A DNA stretch of 64,000 nt from positions 1 to 64,000 of the forward strand of contig NZ_WQNE01000003.1 in NCBI RefSeq assembly GCF_009759665.1, written 5' to 3'. Below, piece after piece: positions 9,190 to 16,153 of this stretch; the stretch's first letter is position 1; each line of letters starts with the position of its first letter. Under the pieces are notes generated by a model. The model worked only from the letters and a program-made list of their open reading frames with translations, searched no databases and was not told where the DNA came from. This stretch comes from Bradyrhizobium cajani. Its GTDB lineage: Bacteria > Pseudomonadota > Alphaproteobacteria > Rhizobiales > Xanthobacteraceae. A program made the translations under genes and the position numbers.

Positions 9190-9451
9190 GACCGACTGGG
9201 CCCGCGTCGATGCGCTGACCGATGAAGACATCGCCGAGGCTGTCGCCAACGATCCAGATGCGGTGCCGATCGATATCGACTGGTCGGACGCCGTTCTGAT
9301 CGTACCGCCGAAGAAAAAAGCCATCTCTATCCGCGTCGACGAGGATGTCCTCGACTTCTTCAAACGCGAGGGCGAGGGTTATCAGCGGCGCATCAATGCG
9401 GTGCTGCGCTCGTACATGCAGCAGAAGTCCAAGCCGAAGAAGCGGGCGTGA
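9137..9451 (+). CDS. brnA: BrnA-family antitoxin
   Basis: DNA-binding antitoxin that neutralises BrnT and represses the operon. The C-terminal half shows the ribbon-helix-helix pattern ISIRVDEDVLDFFKREG followed by YQRRINAVLRSYM. Start chosen at ATG 9137 (MKKENIVTRKWG), giving 104 residues, close to the family size; an upstream in-frame ATG at 9098 would add 13 residues and lengthen the overlap with brnT. The tail is Lys/Arg-rich. The probable operator is the palindrome at 8691-8720. Confidence 0.85.
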   Translation: MKKENIVTRKWGDRRKGKTDWARVDALTDEDIAEAVANDPDAVPIDIDWSDAVLIVPPKKKAISIRVDEDVLDFFKREGEGYQRRINAVLRSYMQQKSKPKKRA

Positions 9452-9598
9452 TCCGGGGACGCGGAACTTAATCCCGACTAGAAAGCTCGTCATTCCAGGG
9501 CGCGAGCCCACGCAGCCAAGGGCGGTTTCACCGTCAGGGCCCGGAAATGACAGCAGCTGGGTCTTGAACCCTGCCCGGTTCCACGCTTCCATAGCGCC

Positions 9599-10162
9599 AT
9601 GTTCAGGACGTTTCGAGGCGGCCACAGCGGGGGTTGGCGCGTGACCTCGATGTCGCCCGTGACGGGCGAGCCCCTGCCCTTCATGCCGGCGCTGTCGGTG
9701 ACCGACAGCGAGGCCGTCGCATTGCCGCAGGTGCCCTCGCGCAATGCGTGGCGGCTGGTCGGCATCGCAAGCGCGCTGCGCTACACCGAGCGTGCCGAGA
9801 AGGAGCAGCTCGTGGCCGTGCAAGCCGGGCTCGGCCGGCCGGAAGCAACCAGCGCTGCGCTGATCCCGATCCGCAAGTCGCAAGCCTGGTGGGAGCTGAC
9901 GCAGGAAGAGCGTCGCAGGATCTTCGAGGACAAGTCGCACCACATCGCGAGCAGCCTGCCCTACCTGCCCGCCATCGCGCGGCAGCTCTACCACAGCCGC
10001 GACCTCGGCGGGCCCTTCGATTTCCTGACCTGGTTCGAATTCGCACCCGCAGATGCCGCGCTGTTCGAGGAGCTGGTGGCAATGCTCCGGCGCACCGAGG
10101 AGTGGACCTATGTCGAGCGCGAGATCGACGTGCGCGTGGTGAAGGAAGTGCTGTCGGCTTAA
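9599..10162 (+). CDS. cld: Chlorite dismutase, small dimeric type (Cld)
   Basis: Haem enzyme that turns chlorite into chloride and oxygen. At 187 residues it is the short, two-subunit lineage known from Nitrobacter winogradskyi and Bradyrhizobium. It matches what I remember of the Nitrobacter enzyme along most of its length: AWWELTQEERRRIFEDKSHH, PAIARQLYHS, FDFLTWFE and TEEWTYVERE. H115 is the likely haem ligand and R128 the active-site arginine (His114 and Arg127 in the Nitrobacter protein). Start at 9599 matches that protein's N-terminus (GG.SG.W). No perchlorate or chlorate reductase lies nearby, so detoxification of chlorite made elsewhere, or a related haem chemistry, is more likely than perchlorate respiration. 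Confidence 0.92.
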   Translation: MFRTFRGGHSGGWRVTSMSPVTGEPLPFMPALSVTDSEAVALPQVPSRNAWRLVGIASALRYTERAEKEQLVAVQAGLGRPEATSAALIPIRKSQAWWELTQEERRRIFEDKSHHIASSLPYLPAIARQLYHSRDLGGPFDFLTWFEFAPADAALFEELVAMLRRTEEWTYVEREIDVRVVKEVLSA

Positions 10163-10193
10163 TGCTTGAGCTGCCGGCCACGATGAAGGTGCG

Positions 10194-10340
10194 CTCCCTC
10201 GCCCCGCTTGCGGGGAGAGGGTTGGGGTGAGGGGGAGTCTCCACAAGGACGGTGAGAATTGGACTCGCGGAGAGTCCCCCTCATCCGGATCGCATCTTCG
10301 ATGCAAGCCGACCTCTCCCCGCAAGCGGGGCGAGGTGAAG
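10194..10340. repeat. Composite palindromic repeat (CTCTCCCCGC-AAGCGGGG family)
   Basis: Two facing arms, CCCCGCTTGCGGGGAGAGGG with TTGGGGTGAGGGGGA, and a mirrored arm ending near 10340. Related copies: 33711-33857, 41640-41748 and 61786-61829. It sits between convergent genes. Confidence 0.75.
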
Positions 10341-10353
10341 TCCACATCCGCCG

Positions 10354-10752
10354 TCAGTGCTCGAGAAAACGACCGGACTCGATGCGCGGCAGGTCGGTGA
10401 CGGGCCAATTGTAGACGTAGGTCCACGCTTTCTCCGTGACGCCATCCGGCAGCGTCACGTCGACGAGCATGCGCAGATATTCGGTCGGCTCCGGAAAACC
10501 CTCGCCGCAGGCTTCGTACATGTCGAGCTCGCGCAGGAGTTCGTCGCCCGCACGCAGGTGGAAAAGCTCGCCATGGACGATGTCGGACGGCGCGTCCGAC
10601 AACAGCAGCCCCGGATAATGCTTCACCAGCACGAGCCTGCCGCGGCAGGTCGCCTCGCCAAGGAAATCGGCATGGGCCGCGAGCAGCCGCGCCATCGGAT
10701 GGTCGAAGCCGCGCATCAGGGTGCCGTAGACGAACAGACGATCGGAGGTCAT
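10354..10752 (-). CDS. Gamma-glutamylcyclotransferase-like protein (AIG2/YtfP family)
   Basis: A 132-residue single-domain protein of the GGCT-like fold. The family hallmark YGTLMRG is at residues 9-15, with a later VHGELFHL and DMYEACGEGFPEPTEYLR, which carries the acidic residue that acts as base in active members. Such enzymes release 5-oxoproline from gamma-glutamyl amines or peptides; the substrate is unknown here. ATG at 10752. Monocistronic by position, convergent with cld across a repeat element. Confidence 0.82.
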   Translation of the reverse strand: MTSDRLFVYGTLMRGFDHPMARLLAAHADFLGEATCRGRLVLVKHYPGLLLSDAPSDIVHGELFHLRAGDELLRELDMYEACGEGFPEPTEYLRMLVDVTLPDGVTEKAWTYVYNWPVTDLPRIESGRFLEH

Positions 10753-10874
10753 GGGCGCTTGTTAGCCTGCGAGCAGGCGCTCATTCAAGCCGTCGTCACG
10801 GTGGTGCTTTGAGGTCGCCTCTTCTATAGCTTGGTCCAGTCACGAATAGCTGCTGCTTCGACAGGCAATCCCGA

Positions 10875-11678
10875 ATGGCTTCAGACGTAACCTGCGCGCC
10901 CTCTCAACTGCTGGGCAAGGGCGACATCGATCCGGTTCATGAGGCCAACATCACGGGGCGATCGCCCTTCCTGCTCACCGCGGATCATTACGGACGGGCG
11001 CTGCCGCGCGCGCTCGGTGATCTCGGCATCGCCGAAAGCGAGCTTGGCAGGCACATCGCCTGGGACATCGGCATCGCCGGCGTCGCCGAACGGCTGGCGG
11101 AGATGCTGGATGCGCACCTGATCGCGCAGCGCTATTCGCGGCTGGTGATCGACTGCAACCGGCCGCCGACCGCAGTGAGCTCGATCCCGGTCATCTCCGA
11201 AGCGACCGCGATCCCGCGCAATGAAGCAATCTCCGAGGGCGAGCGCGCGGCACGGCGACGCGAGATCTTCGAGCCGTATCATCACCGCATCGAGGCCACG
11301 ATCAATCGCCGCCTGCACGACGAGCAGCCCACCGTGCTGGTGTCGCTGCACAGCTTCACGCCGGTCTATGCCGGCGTCGCGCGGCCCTGGCACATCGGCG
11401 CGCTCTACAACCGCGACACCGTGCTGCCGCAGCTCCTGCTCGGGCATTTGCGTGCCGAGAGCGATCTCGTCGTCGGCGACAACGAGCCCTACGCGGTGAG
11501 CGACGTCACCGACTACACCATCCCCGTGCACGGCGAAGCGCGCGGTCTCGTCAACACCGGCATCGAGATCCGCCAGGACCTGATCGCGGATCAATCCGGC
11601 CAGCAACAATGGGCCGAGCGGCTGGCGCGGATTCTTGCCGAGATCGAGGTGGAGCTGAAGGCGAAGTTGTTGGCGTAG
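10875..11678 (+). CDS. N-formylglutamate amidohydrolase family protein
   Basis: A 267-residue zinc hydrolase-like protein of the N-formylglutamate deformylase family (PF05013). Recognisable segments: FLLTADHYGRALP, HIAWDIGIAGVAERLA, RLVIDCNRPP, VLVSLHSFTPVYAG and VGDNEPYAV. True HutG acts in histidine breakdown, but no hut genes are nearby and this subgroup is often annotated only by family. Start MASDVTCAP at 10875. The C-terminus ends in a helical tail. It converges on the LysE-type exporter with a four-base gap. Confidence 0.85.
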   Translation: MASDVTCAPSQLLGKGDIDPVHEANITGRSPFLLTADHYGRALPRALGDLGIAESELGRHIAWDIGIAGVAERLAEMLDAHLIAQRYSRLVIDCNRPPTAVSSIPVISEATAIPRNEAISEGERAARRREIFEPYHHRIEATINRRLHDEQPTVLVSLHSFTPVYAGVARPWHIGALYNRDTVLPQLLLGHLRAESDLVVGDNEPYAVSDVTDYTIPVHGEARGLVNTGIEIRQDLIADQSGQQQWAERLARILAEIEVELKAKLLA

Positions 11679-11681
11679 GCT

Positions 11682-12302
11682 TCACTTCGCCCTTGTCAGC
11701 GCCAGCCAGATGCCGCCGCCGATCATGAAGCCGCCGGAGACGCGCGACATCATGCGCGTGCGGCGCGCCGAGAAGAATTTTCGCGCGCGCCCGGCGGCGA
11801 TGGCGTAGAGCGCATCCGTCATCACCGCCGTGACCATGAAGGTGGCGCCCAGCAGCGCGACCTGCGGAAAGTGCGGCTGGTTCATGTCCATGAACTGCGG
11901 AATGAAGGCGCCGAAGAACACCAGCACTTTCGGGTTCGACAGCAGCACCAGGAAGCCTTGCAGGAAGAAGCCGCCGCGCGGCGGCGGGGGCGGCGCATCG
12001 ACGTCGACGCCTTCGACCGGCGCCCAGATCAGCCTGATGCCGAGCCAGATCAGATAGGCGGCGCCGGCAAAGCGCACCCAGTCGAACCAGTAGCCCATGG
12101 TCGCCATCAGCGAGGTCAGACCGATCGCGACGATGCCGATGACGATAGCAAGGCCGGCCTGCGCGCCCGCGACGTTGGTCAGCGCCGCGCGCGTGCCGTG
12201 ACGCAGGCCGTTGGCGATGACGAGGGTGACGATCGGACCCGGCAGCAGCGCGAGCGCGATGCAGGCGGCGACGAAGGCGAGATAGGCTTGCAGGGACATC
12301 AT
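11682..12302 (-). CDS. LysE/RhtB-family amino acid exporter
   Basis: Inner-membrane exporter of about 206 residues with six hydrophobic segments, starting MMSLQAYLAFVAACIALALLPGP. The LLPGP motif near the N-terminus and LLSNPKVLVFFGAFIPQF in the middle are typical of the LysE/RhtB superfamily. ATG at 12302 (or the adjacent ATG at 12299) fits the family start; the longer frame to 12413 adds a Cys/Arg-rich leader that looks untranslated. A proline run (APPPPPPR) lies in the cytoplasmic loop. It diverges from the arsR-type gene. Substrate unknown. Confidence 0.85.
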   Translation of the reverse strand: MMSLQAYLAFVAACIALALLPGPIVTLVIANGLRHGTRAALTNVAGAQAGLAIVIGIVAIGLTSLMATMGYWFDWVRFAGAAYLIWLGIRLIWAPVEGVDVDAPPPPPRGGFFLQGFLVLLSNPKVLVFFGAFIPQFMDMNQPHFPQVALLGATFMVTAVMTDALYAIAAGRARKFFSARRTRMMSRVSGGFMIGGGIWLALTRAK

Positions 12303-12402
12303 TTGCGGAGACTCGCTGAAGACGTGGCGGCTCATTAATGCACGCCGGCAGCAGGAACGGAAGCCGGTGCAGCGCGCGTTGTTCCCTCGGCATGATCGGC
12401 GC

Positions 12403-12432
12403 TTGACATGCAACCATTTGGTTGCCTATTAT
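12403..12432 (+). promoter_or_regulatory. Promoter with embedded operator for the arsR-SRPBCC operon
   Basis: TTGACA (12403-12408) and TATTAT (12427-12432) are 18 bases apart. A perfect palindrome GCAACCA-TT-TGGTTGC (12410-12425) fills the spacer. The ATG at 12440 is only about seven bases past the -10, so the message is probably leaderless. Confidence 0.65.
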
Positions 12433-12439
12433 CCCTGCC

Positions 12440-12754
12440 ATGGATGAGGTCTTCAAAGCGCTCGCCGATGCGTCACGACGGTCGCTGCTGGACAGGCTTC
12501 ACGCCAGGAACGGCCAGACACTGAACGAACTCTGCGAGGGCCTCGCGATGACGCGGCAGGCCGTGACGAAGCATCTCGTCATTCTCGAGGAGGCCAATCT
12601 GGTCACGGCCGTCAGGCAGGGCCGCGAGAAGCTGCACTATCTCAATCCGGTGCCGATCCATCAGATCGGCGAACGCTGGATCAGGAAATTCGAGCGCGGC
12701 AAGCTCGCCGCGCTCAGCGAGTTGAAACGCCAGTTGGAGAAGCGCGATGAGTAA
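12440..12754 (+). CDS. ArsR-family transcriptional regulator
   Basis: A 104-residue winged-helix repressor: MDEVFKALADASRRSLLDRL, then the recognition segment MTRQAVTKHLVILEEANLV and GREKLHYLNPVP. This subfamily is routinely paired with SRPBCC (AHSA1) proteins, as here. Start at ATG 12440 is set by the family N-terminus and by the promoter just upstream; an in-frame ATG at 12422 would lie between operator and -10. No metal-binding cysteine motif is present, so it probably senses an organic ligand. It overlaps the next gene by eight bases. Confidence 0.9.
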   Translation: MDEVFKALADASRRSLLDRLHARNGQTLNELCEGLAMTRQAVTKHLVILEEANLVTAVRQGREKLHYLNPVPIHQIGERWIRKFERGKLAALSELKRQLEKRDE

Positions 12755-13217
12755 ACCGCAATTCGTCTACGTGACCTACATCGAAACCACGCCGGAGAGA
12801 CTGTGGGAGGCGCTGACGTCGAGCGAGTTCACGAAGCAATACTGGTTCGGCGCCGAGGTCCGGTCCGACTGGAAAGTCGGCTCACCCTTCGCGCTCATGC
12901 TGGACGGCGAGGTCACCGATTCCGGCGATATCCTCGAGGCCGATCCGCCGCGACGCCTCTCCTACAGCTTCAAGCACCATAAGTTCGAGGAACTACGCAA
13001 TGAGCCGATATCACGCGTCGTCTTCACCATCGAACCGTTCGGCTCGCTCGTGCGTTTGACCGTGCTGCACGACGGCTTTGTCGAGGGCGGCAAATACCTC
13101 GGCGCCGTCTCCAACGGCTGGCCGGCGATCCTGTCCGGACTCAAGAGCCTGCTGGAGAGAGGCAAGGTGCTCGCCATTCCGCGCACGGCGCTCAACAAAG
13201 GATTCGACGCAAAATGA
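12747..13217 (+). CDS. SRPBCC-domain protein 1 (AHSA1-like)
   Basis: A 156-residue ligand-binding START-like protein. It shows YIETTPERLWEALTSSEFTKQYWFG, DPPRRLSYSF and NGWPAILSGLKSLLE, the standard AHSA1 pattern. It is the second gene of the arsR operon, overlapping arsR by eight bases and the next gene by four (ATGA), so translation is coupled. Similar ArsR-SRPBCC pairs are common in soil bacteria; the ligand is unknown. Confidence 0.88.
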   Translation: MSKPQFVYVTYIETTPERLWEALTSSEFTKQYWFGAEVRSDWKVGSPFALMLDGEVTDSGDILEADPPRRLSYSFKHHKFEELRNEPISRVVFTIEPFGSLVRLTVLHDGFVEGGKYLGAVSNGWPAILSGLKSLLERGKVLAIPRTALNKGFDAK

Positions 13218-13726
13218 ACGTGGAGCAATTCAAGCCGCTGACCGTCTACACCATCTACATCGCCTCGACGCCGGACAAGGTGTGGGAGGCGCTGACATCG
13301 GCCGAGTTCAGCCGCATGTATTTCTTCGGCAACACGGTGGAGGTCGAGCCACGCCTCGGCGGCGCGTTCATCGTGCGCACGCCGGACGGCGCGCTGCACA
13401 TCAGCGGCGAGGTTCTCGCATACGATCCGCCGCGAAGGCTGTCGGTCACCTTCAACGTCAACTGGCCCGAGCTGATCGAGAAGCTCGGCCCGACCCTCGT
13501 CACCTACGAGATCGAACAGGTCGGCGAAGCGACCCGGCTCACCATGAGCGAAGGCCACGACCGCCCCCTCAGCGACGACATCCTCGAAGGCGGACGGCAG
13601 GGCTGGCCGGCGATCCTGTCCGGCCTCAAGAGCGTGCTGGAGACCGGCAAGCCGCTGGTCGTCCAGATGGGTCCGCCACGGCGGATGCTCGACGCGTTGA
13701 AGGCGATGGGGATCAAGACGCCTTAA
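13214..13726 (+). CDS. SRPBCC-domain protein 2 (AHSA1-like)
   Basis: A 170-residue paralogue of the gene before it: YIASTPDKVWEALTSAEFSRMYFFG, DPPRRLSVTF and QGWPAILSGLKSVLE match the first copy position by position. Tandem duplication is the simplest origin. It starts within the stop of the previous gene (ATGA at 13214-13217). The C-terminal tail (MGPPRRMLDALKAMG) is extra compared with copy 1. Confidence 0.88.
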   Translation: MNVEQFKPLTVYTIYIASTPDKVWEALTSAEFSRMYFFGNTVEVEPRLGGAFIVRTPDGALHISGEVLAYDPPRRLSVTFNVNWPELIEKLGPTLVTYEIEQVGEATRLTMSEGHDRPLSDDILEGGRQGWPAILSGLKSVLETGKPLVVQMGPPRRMLDALKAMGIKTP

Positions 13727-13736
13727 GCCACCACTG

Positions 13737-13870
13737 TCGTCCCGGGGCGCGCGAAGCGCGAGCCCGGGACCCATAACCACAGGAAGAGGTTTGGCGAAGA
13801 CTCGCGGTTACCAATCTTCCCTGCACTTCTCCCTGTGGTTATGGGCCCCCGCCTTCGCGGGGGCGACGAC
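13737..13870. repeat. Composite palindromic repeat (GTCGTCCCGG / CCCATAACCACA family)
   Basis: A long imperfect inverted repeat containing CCCATAACCACAGG and its mirror CTGTGGTTATGGG. A second copy is at 57581-57735. It lies between convergent genes and may act as a terminator. Confidence 0.75.
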
Positions 13871-13871
13871 C

Positions 13872-14642
13872 TCACACCGGCACTACAAGACGCCGATAGA
13901 GGTGCCAGGTCGCGTGCCCCAGCACCGGCAGCGTCACGACCAGTCCTAGGAAGTAAGGCAGCGCCGAGACGATCAGCAGCATCACGATCACCGCGGCCCA
14001 GGCGATCATCGGCAACGGGCTGGTCACCACCGCGCGCACGCTCGTCACCATGGCAGTGACGAAATCGACCTCGCGGTCGAGCAGCAGCGGAAACGACACC
14101 ACGGTCAGCGAGAACAGAATCAGCGACAGTGCGGCGCCGACCGCATTGCCGATCGCGAGGAACAAGAGACCCTCATTGGTGGTCAGCACCACCGTCATGA
14201 ATTCCTGGAGGCTCGAGAAGGACGCGTGCAGGCCGAGCAGCAGCGCGATCAGGAGCCGCACCTGGTACATCCAGATCACGAACACGAACAGCGTGACGAA
14301 GGCCATCCAGCCGATCTCGCTGCGGGAGCGCACCGTCGACCAGATGGCACCGAACGAGACCGGCTCGCCGCGCTCGCGGCGGCGGCTGACCTCATAGAGG
14401 CCGATCGCCACGAACGGCCCGATCAGTGCGAAGCCGGCGGCCAGCGGATAGACGAGATAGACCATACCAAAGGCGGTGAGGCACAGCATGATGGCGATGC
14501 CGCCGGCGGCGTAGAGCGCACCGAAGCAAAGCCCGTACAACGGCAGCGCCTGGAAATCGCGCAGACCCTCGACCAGCGCTTCGGCGATGTCGGTCGCTGC
14601 GACGGAACGCACCACCGGATCGACTTTGCCCGAGATGGACAT
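13872..14642 (-). CDS. DUF2189-family integral membrane protein
   Basis: A 256-residue protein with about six hydrophobic segments. The N-terminus VRSVAATDIAEALVEGLRDF and the pattern LAAGFALIGPFVAIGLYEVSRRRERGEP are typical of DUF2189 (PF09955), a family of unknown role in Alphaproteobacteria. Start ATG 14642 has GGAGGGA upstream. The C-terminus ends LGHATWHLYRRLV, as in the family. Confidence 0.85.
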   Translation of the reverse strand: MSISGKVDPVVRSVAATDIAEALVEGLRDFQALPLYGLCFGALYAAGGIAIMLCLTAFGMVYLVYPLAAGFALIGPFVAIGLYEVSRRRERGEPVSFGAIWSTVRSRSEIGWMAFVTLFVFVIWMYQVRLLIALLLGLHASFSSLQEFMTVVLTTNEGLLFLAIGNAVGAALSLILFSLTVVSFPLLLDREVDFVTAMVTSVRAVVTSPLPMIAWAAVIVMLLIVSALPYFLGLVVTLPVLGHATWHLYRRLVVPV

Positions 14643-14771
14643 CGGCTCCCTCCCTCACGCAATCTTCGTCGCGCGTTGTTGGGTCGATGTTAGCTCGCTC
14701 TCGCGATCCCTGCACGGAAGAGTTGGGCGGTCAGCAGATACCACCACCCTTCGTCTGAGGCGCCGCGCTTG

Positions 14772-15215
14772 TCAGGCGCCCGACGCAAGCAGAAGCGCCA
14801 CGCCGAGATTGGCCGCGAACAGGGCCGCGTCGATGACGAAGATCCTGAGCATCGGGCCCTTCAGCACGGGCCAGTAAGCGACCCCGACACGCCCGCCGCG
14901 CATCAGGACCGGAACGTTGTAGACGAACTGGCTGAAGTGGCAGGCGGCAAAGAACAGGGACAGCACGAGTTGGGCTTCGATCGGCTGGAAGAAAGACGGG
15001 CGCGCGGCCAGAAGATAGAACGACAGCAGCCCGATCGGCAGATTCATCCCGCCGAGGAACGCCACGCTGGCGGCCAGCGTCGGCGCGATCGGATTGCTGC
15101 GCTCTTCCCGCGGCAGCAATATCTTCAGCGTGTTGGCTTGCGCGATGCTGAACTGGATGAAGGCACCGACGAACCAGAGCGCGTTGAGAAGCAGAACGAT
15201 ATCCAAAAGACGCAT
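14772..15215 (-). CDS. Four-helix integral membrane protein of unknown function
   Basis: A 147-residue protein starting MRLLDIVLLLNALWFVGAF with about four membrane segments (residues 5-22, 48-68, 78-98, 122-142). I do not recognise a named family. The start at 15215 lies just past the stop of the upstream SnoaL-like gene (15218), so the two are translationally linked. It belongs to a unit headed by the MarR regulator. Confidence 0.75.
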   Translation of the reverse strand: MRLLDIVLLLNALWFVGAFIQFSIAQANTLKILLPREERSNPIAPTLAASVAFLGGMNLPIGLLSFYLLAARPSFFQPIEAQLVLSLFFAACHFSQFVYNVPVLMRGGRVGVAYWPVLKGPMLRIFVIDAALFAANLGVALLLASGA

Positions 15216-15217
15216 GG

Positions 15218-15586
15218 TTATTTTCCGTAGAAGGCTTCGCTGCGCACCACACGGCCCGCATCGTCGAAATCCATGAATTCGCTGGCGCGCGTGTCGCCGA
15301 GCTGCCACCACACCGTCAGGCGTGCGAAGGTGTCGTCCCAGCTCCAGCTCAGGATCTTCAGGTCGGCGCTTTCGATGTGGCCATAGGCCTGCCGCCAATA
15401 GGCGCGGATATTCTCGACGCCCGTGACGACCGGAGAACCGGTCAGCTCCAGCGCCAGAGGGCTGCGCATCTGCGCATGGTCGGCAAAATGCGCGAGCACC
15501 GCGTCGATATCGACCCTGCACCAGTTCGCACACCATGCCGTGACGAAGCGTTCGGCGGTCGCGCGATCCATTTTCCATCCGCCCAT
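15218..15586 (-). CDS. SnoaL/NTF2-like small protein
   Basis: A 122-residue cone-shaped-fold protein of the NTF2/SnoaL type: AERFVTAWCANWCRVDIDAVLAHFAD, GVENIRAYWRQAY and ARLTVWWQLG. Such proteins bind or isomerise small hydrophobic molecules, or have no enzymatic role. Start chosen at ATG 15586 because GGAGGAG lies nine bases upstream; the frame could begin at 15634 but that would cover the operator. It is followed without a gap by a membrane protein gene. Confidence 0.8.
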   Translation of the reverse strand: MGGWKMDRATAERFVTAWCANWCRVDIDAVLAHFADHAQMRSPLALELTGSPVVTGVENIRAYWRQAYGHIESADLKILSWSWDDTFARLTVWWQLGDTRASEFMDFDDAGRVVRSEAFYGK

Positions 15587-15635
15587 GACGCGGTTCTCCT
15601 CCGGCTCGGAACGGAAGAGTGGCAAAGCCGACATC

Positions 15636-15658
15636 TCATGTCAATCATGTTGACTTGA
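15636..15658. promoter_or_regulatory. Inverted repeat, likely MarR operator
   Basis: Minus-strand TCAAGTCAA-CATGA-TTGACATGA: two nine-base arms with one mismatch around five bases. It lies between the MarR gene and the SnoaL-like gene, in position to control the latter. Confidence 0.5.
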
Positions 15659-15665
15659 GACTTCG

Positions 15666-16133
15666 TCAGTTGTTGTCGGCGATCGCCTCCATGACGGCCA
15701 TCCATGCGGCCGCCTCCGACGCCCCGGCGCGATCGAACGCCTCGCGCAGGACCTTGCGTTCGTGGTCCGATGCCCTCTGCTCGATGCGCTGCCCCGCGAC
15801 CGTCAGGCGCAGCAGCTTGGAACGATGCTGCTCGGGCGAGCGCTGTGACGTCAGGAGCTTGCGCTCCAGCAACAGCTTGAGCGGCCGGTTGAGGGCCTGC
15901 TTGGAAATGCCGAGGGTCTCGATCAGCGCGCCGATCGCGATGTCGGGGCGGCGCGCCACCACGTAGAGGATGCGGTGGTGCGGACGCGAGAGGCCCTGCT
16001 GCGCAAGATATGCATCGGCCTCCAGCGTCATCCCGCGCCAGCCGTAGTACATCAGCTCCAGCGCCGCATCCAGATCGTGCAGCTTCGTAAGGGAGGCGCG
16101 GTGAAGCCCCGCGGCTTGCGACGTCTTTGCCAT
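15666..16133 (-). CDS. MarR-family transcriptional regulator
   Basis: A 155-residue winged-helix dimer. The recognition part reads GALIETLGISKQALNRPLKLLLERKLL, followed by the wing (SPEQHRSKLLRLTVAGQRIEQ). Two helices at each end form the dimer interface as in MarR proteins. Genes downstream on the same strand (SnoaL-like, membrane protein) and the operator at 15636-15658 are its probable targets. Confidence 0.88.
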   Translation of the reverse strand: MAKTSQAAGLHRASLTKLHDLDAALELMYYGWRGMTLEADAYLAQQGLSRPHHRILYVVARRPDIAIGALIETLGISKQALNRPLKLLLERKLLTSQRSPEQHRSKLLRLTVAGQRIEQRASDHERKVLREAFDRAGASEAAAWMAVMEAIADNN

Positions 16134-16153
16134 CGTTCCCGACTTTAGAGAAC

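Noticed and set aside
14772..15578. 268-codon frame covering the SnoaL-like gene in another register
   Set aside because: The first 120 codons are an Arg-rich shadow of the SnoaL-like gene; the real membrane protein starts at 15215.
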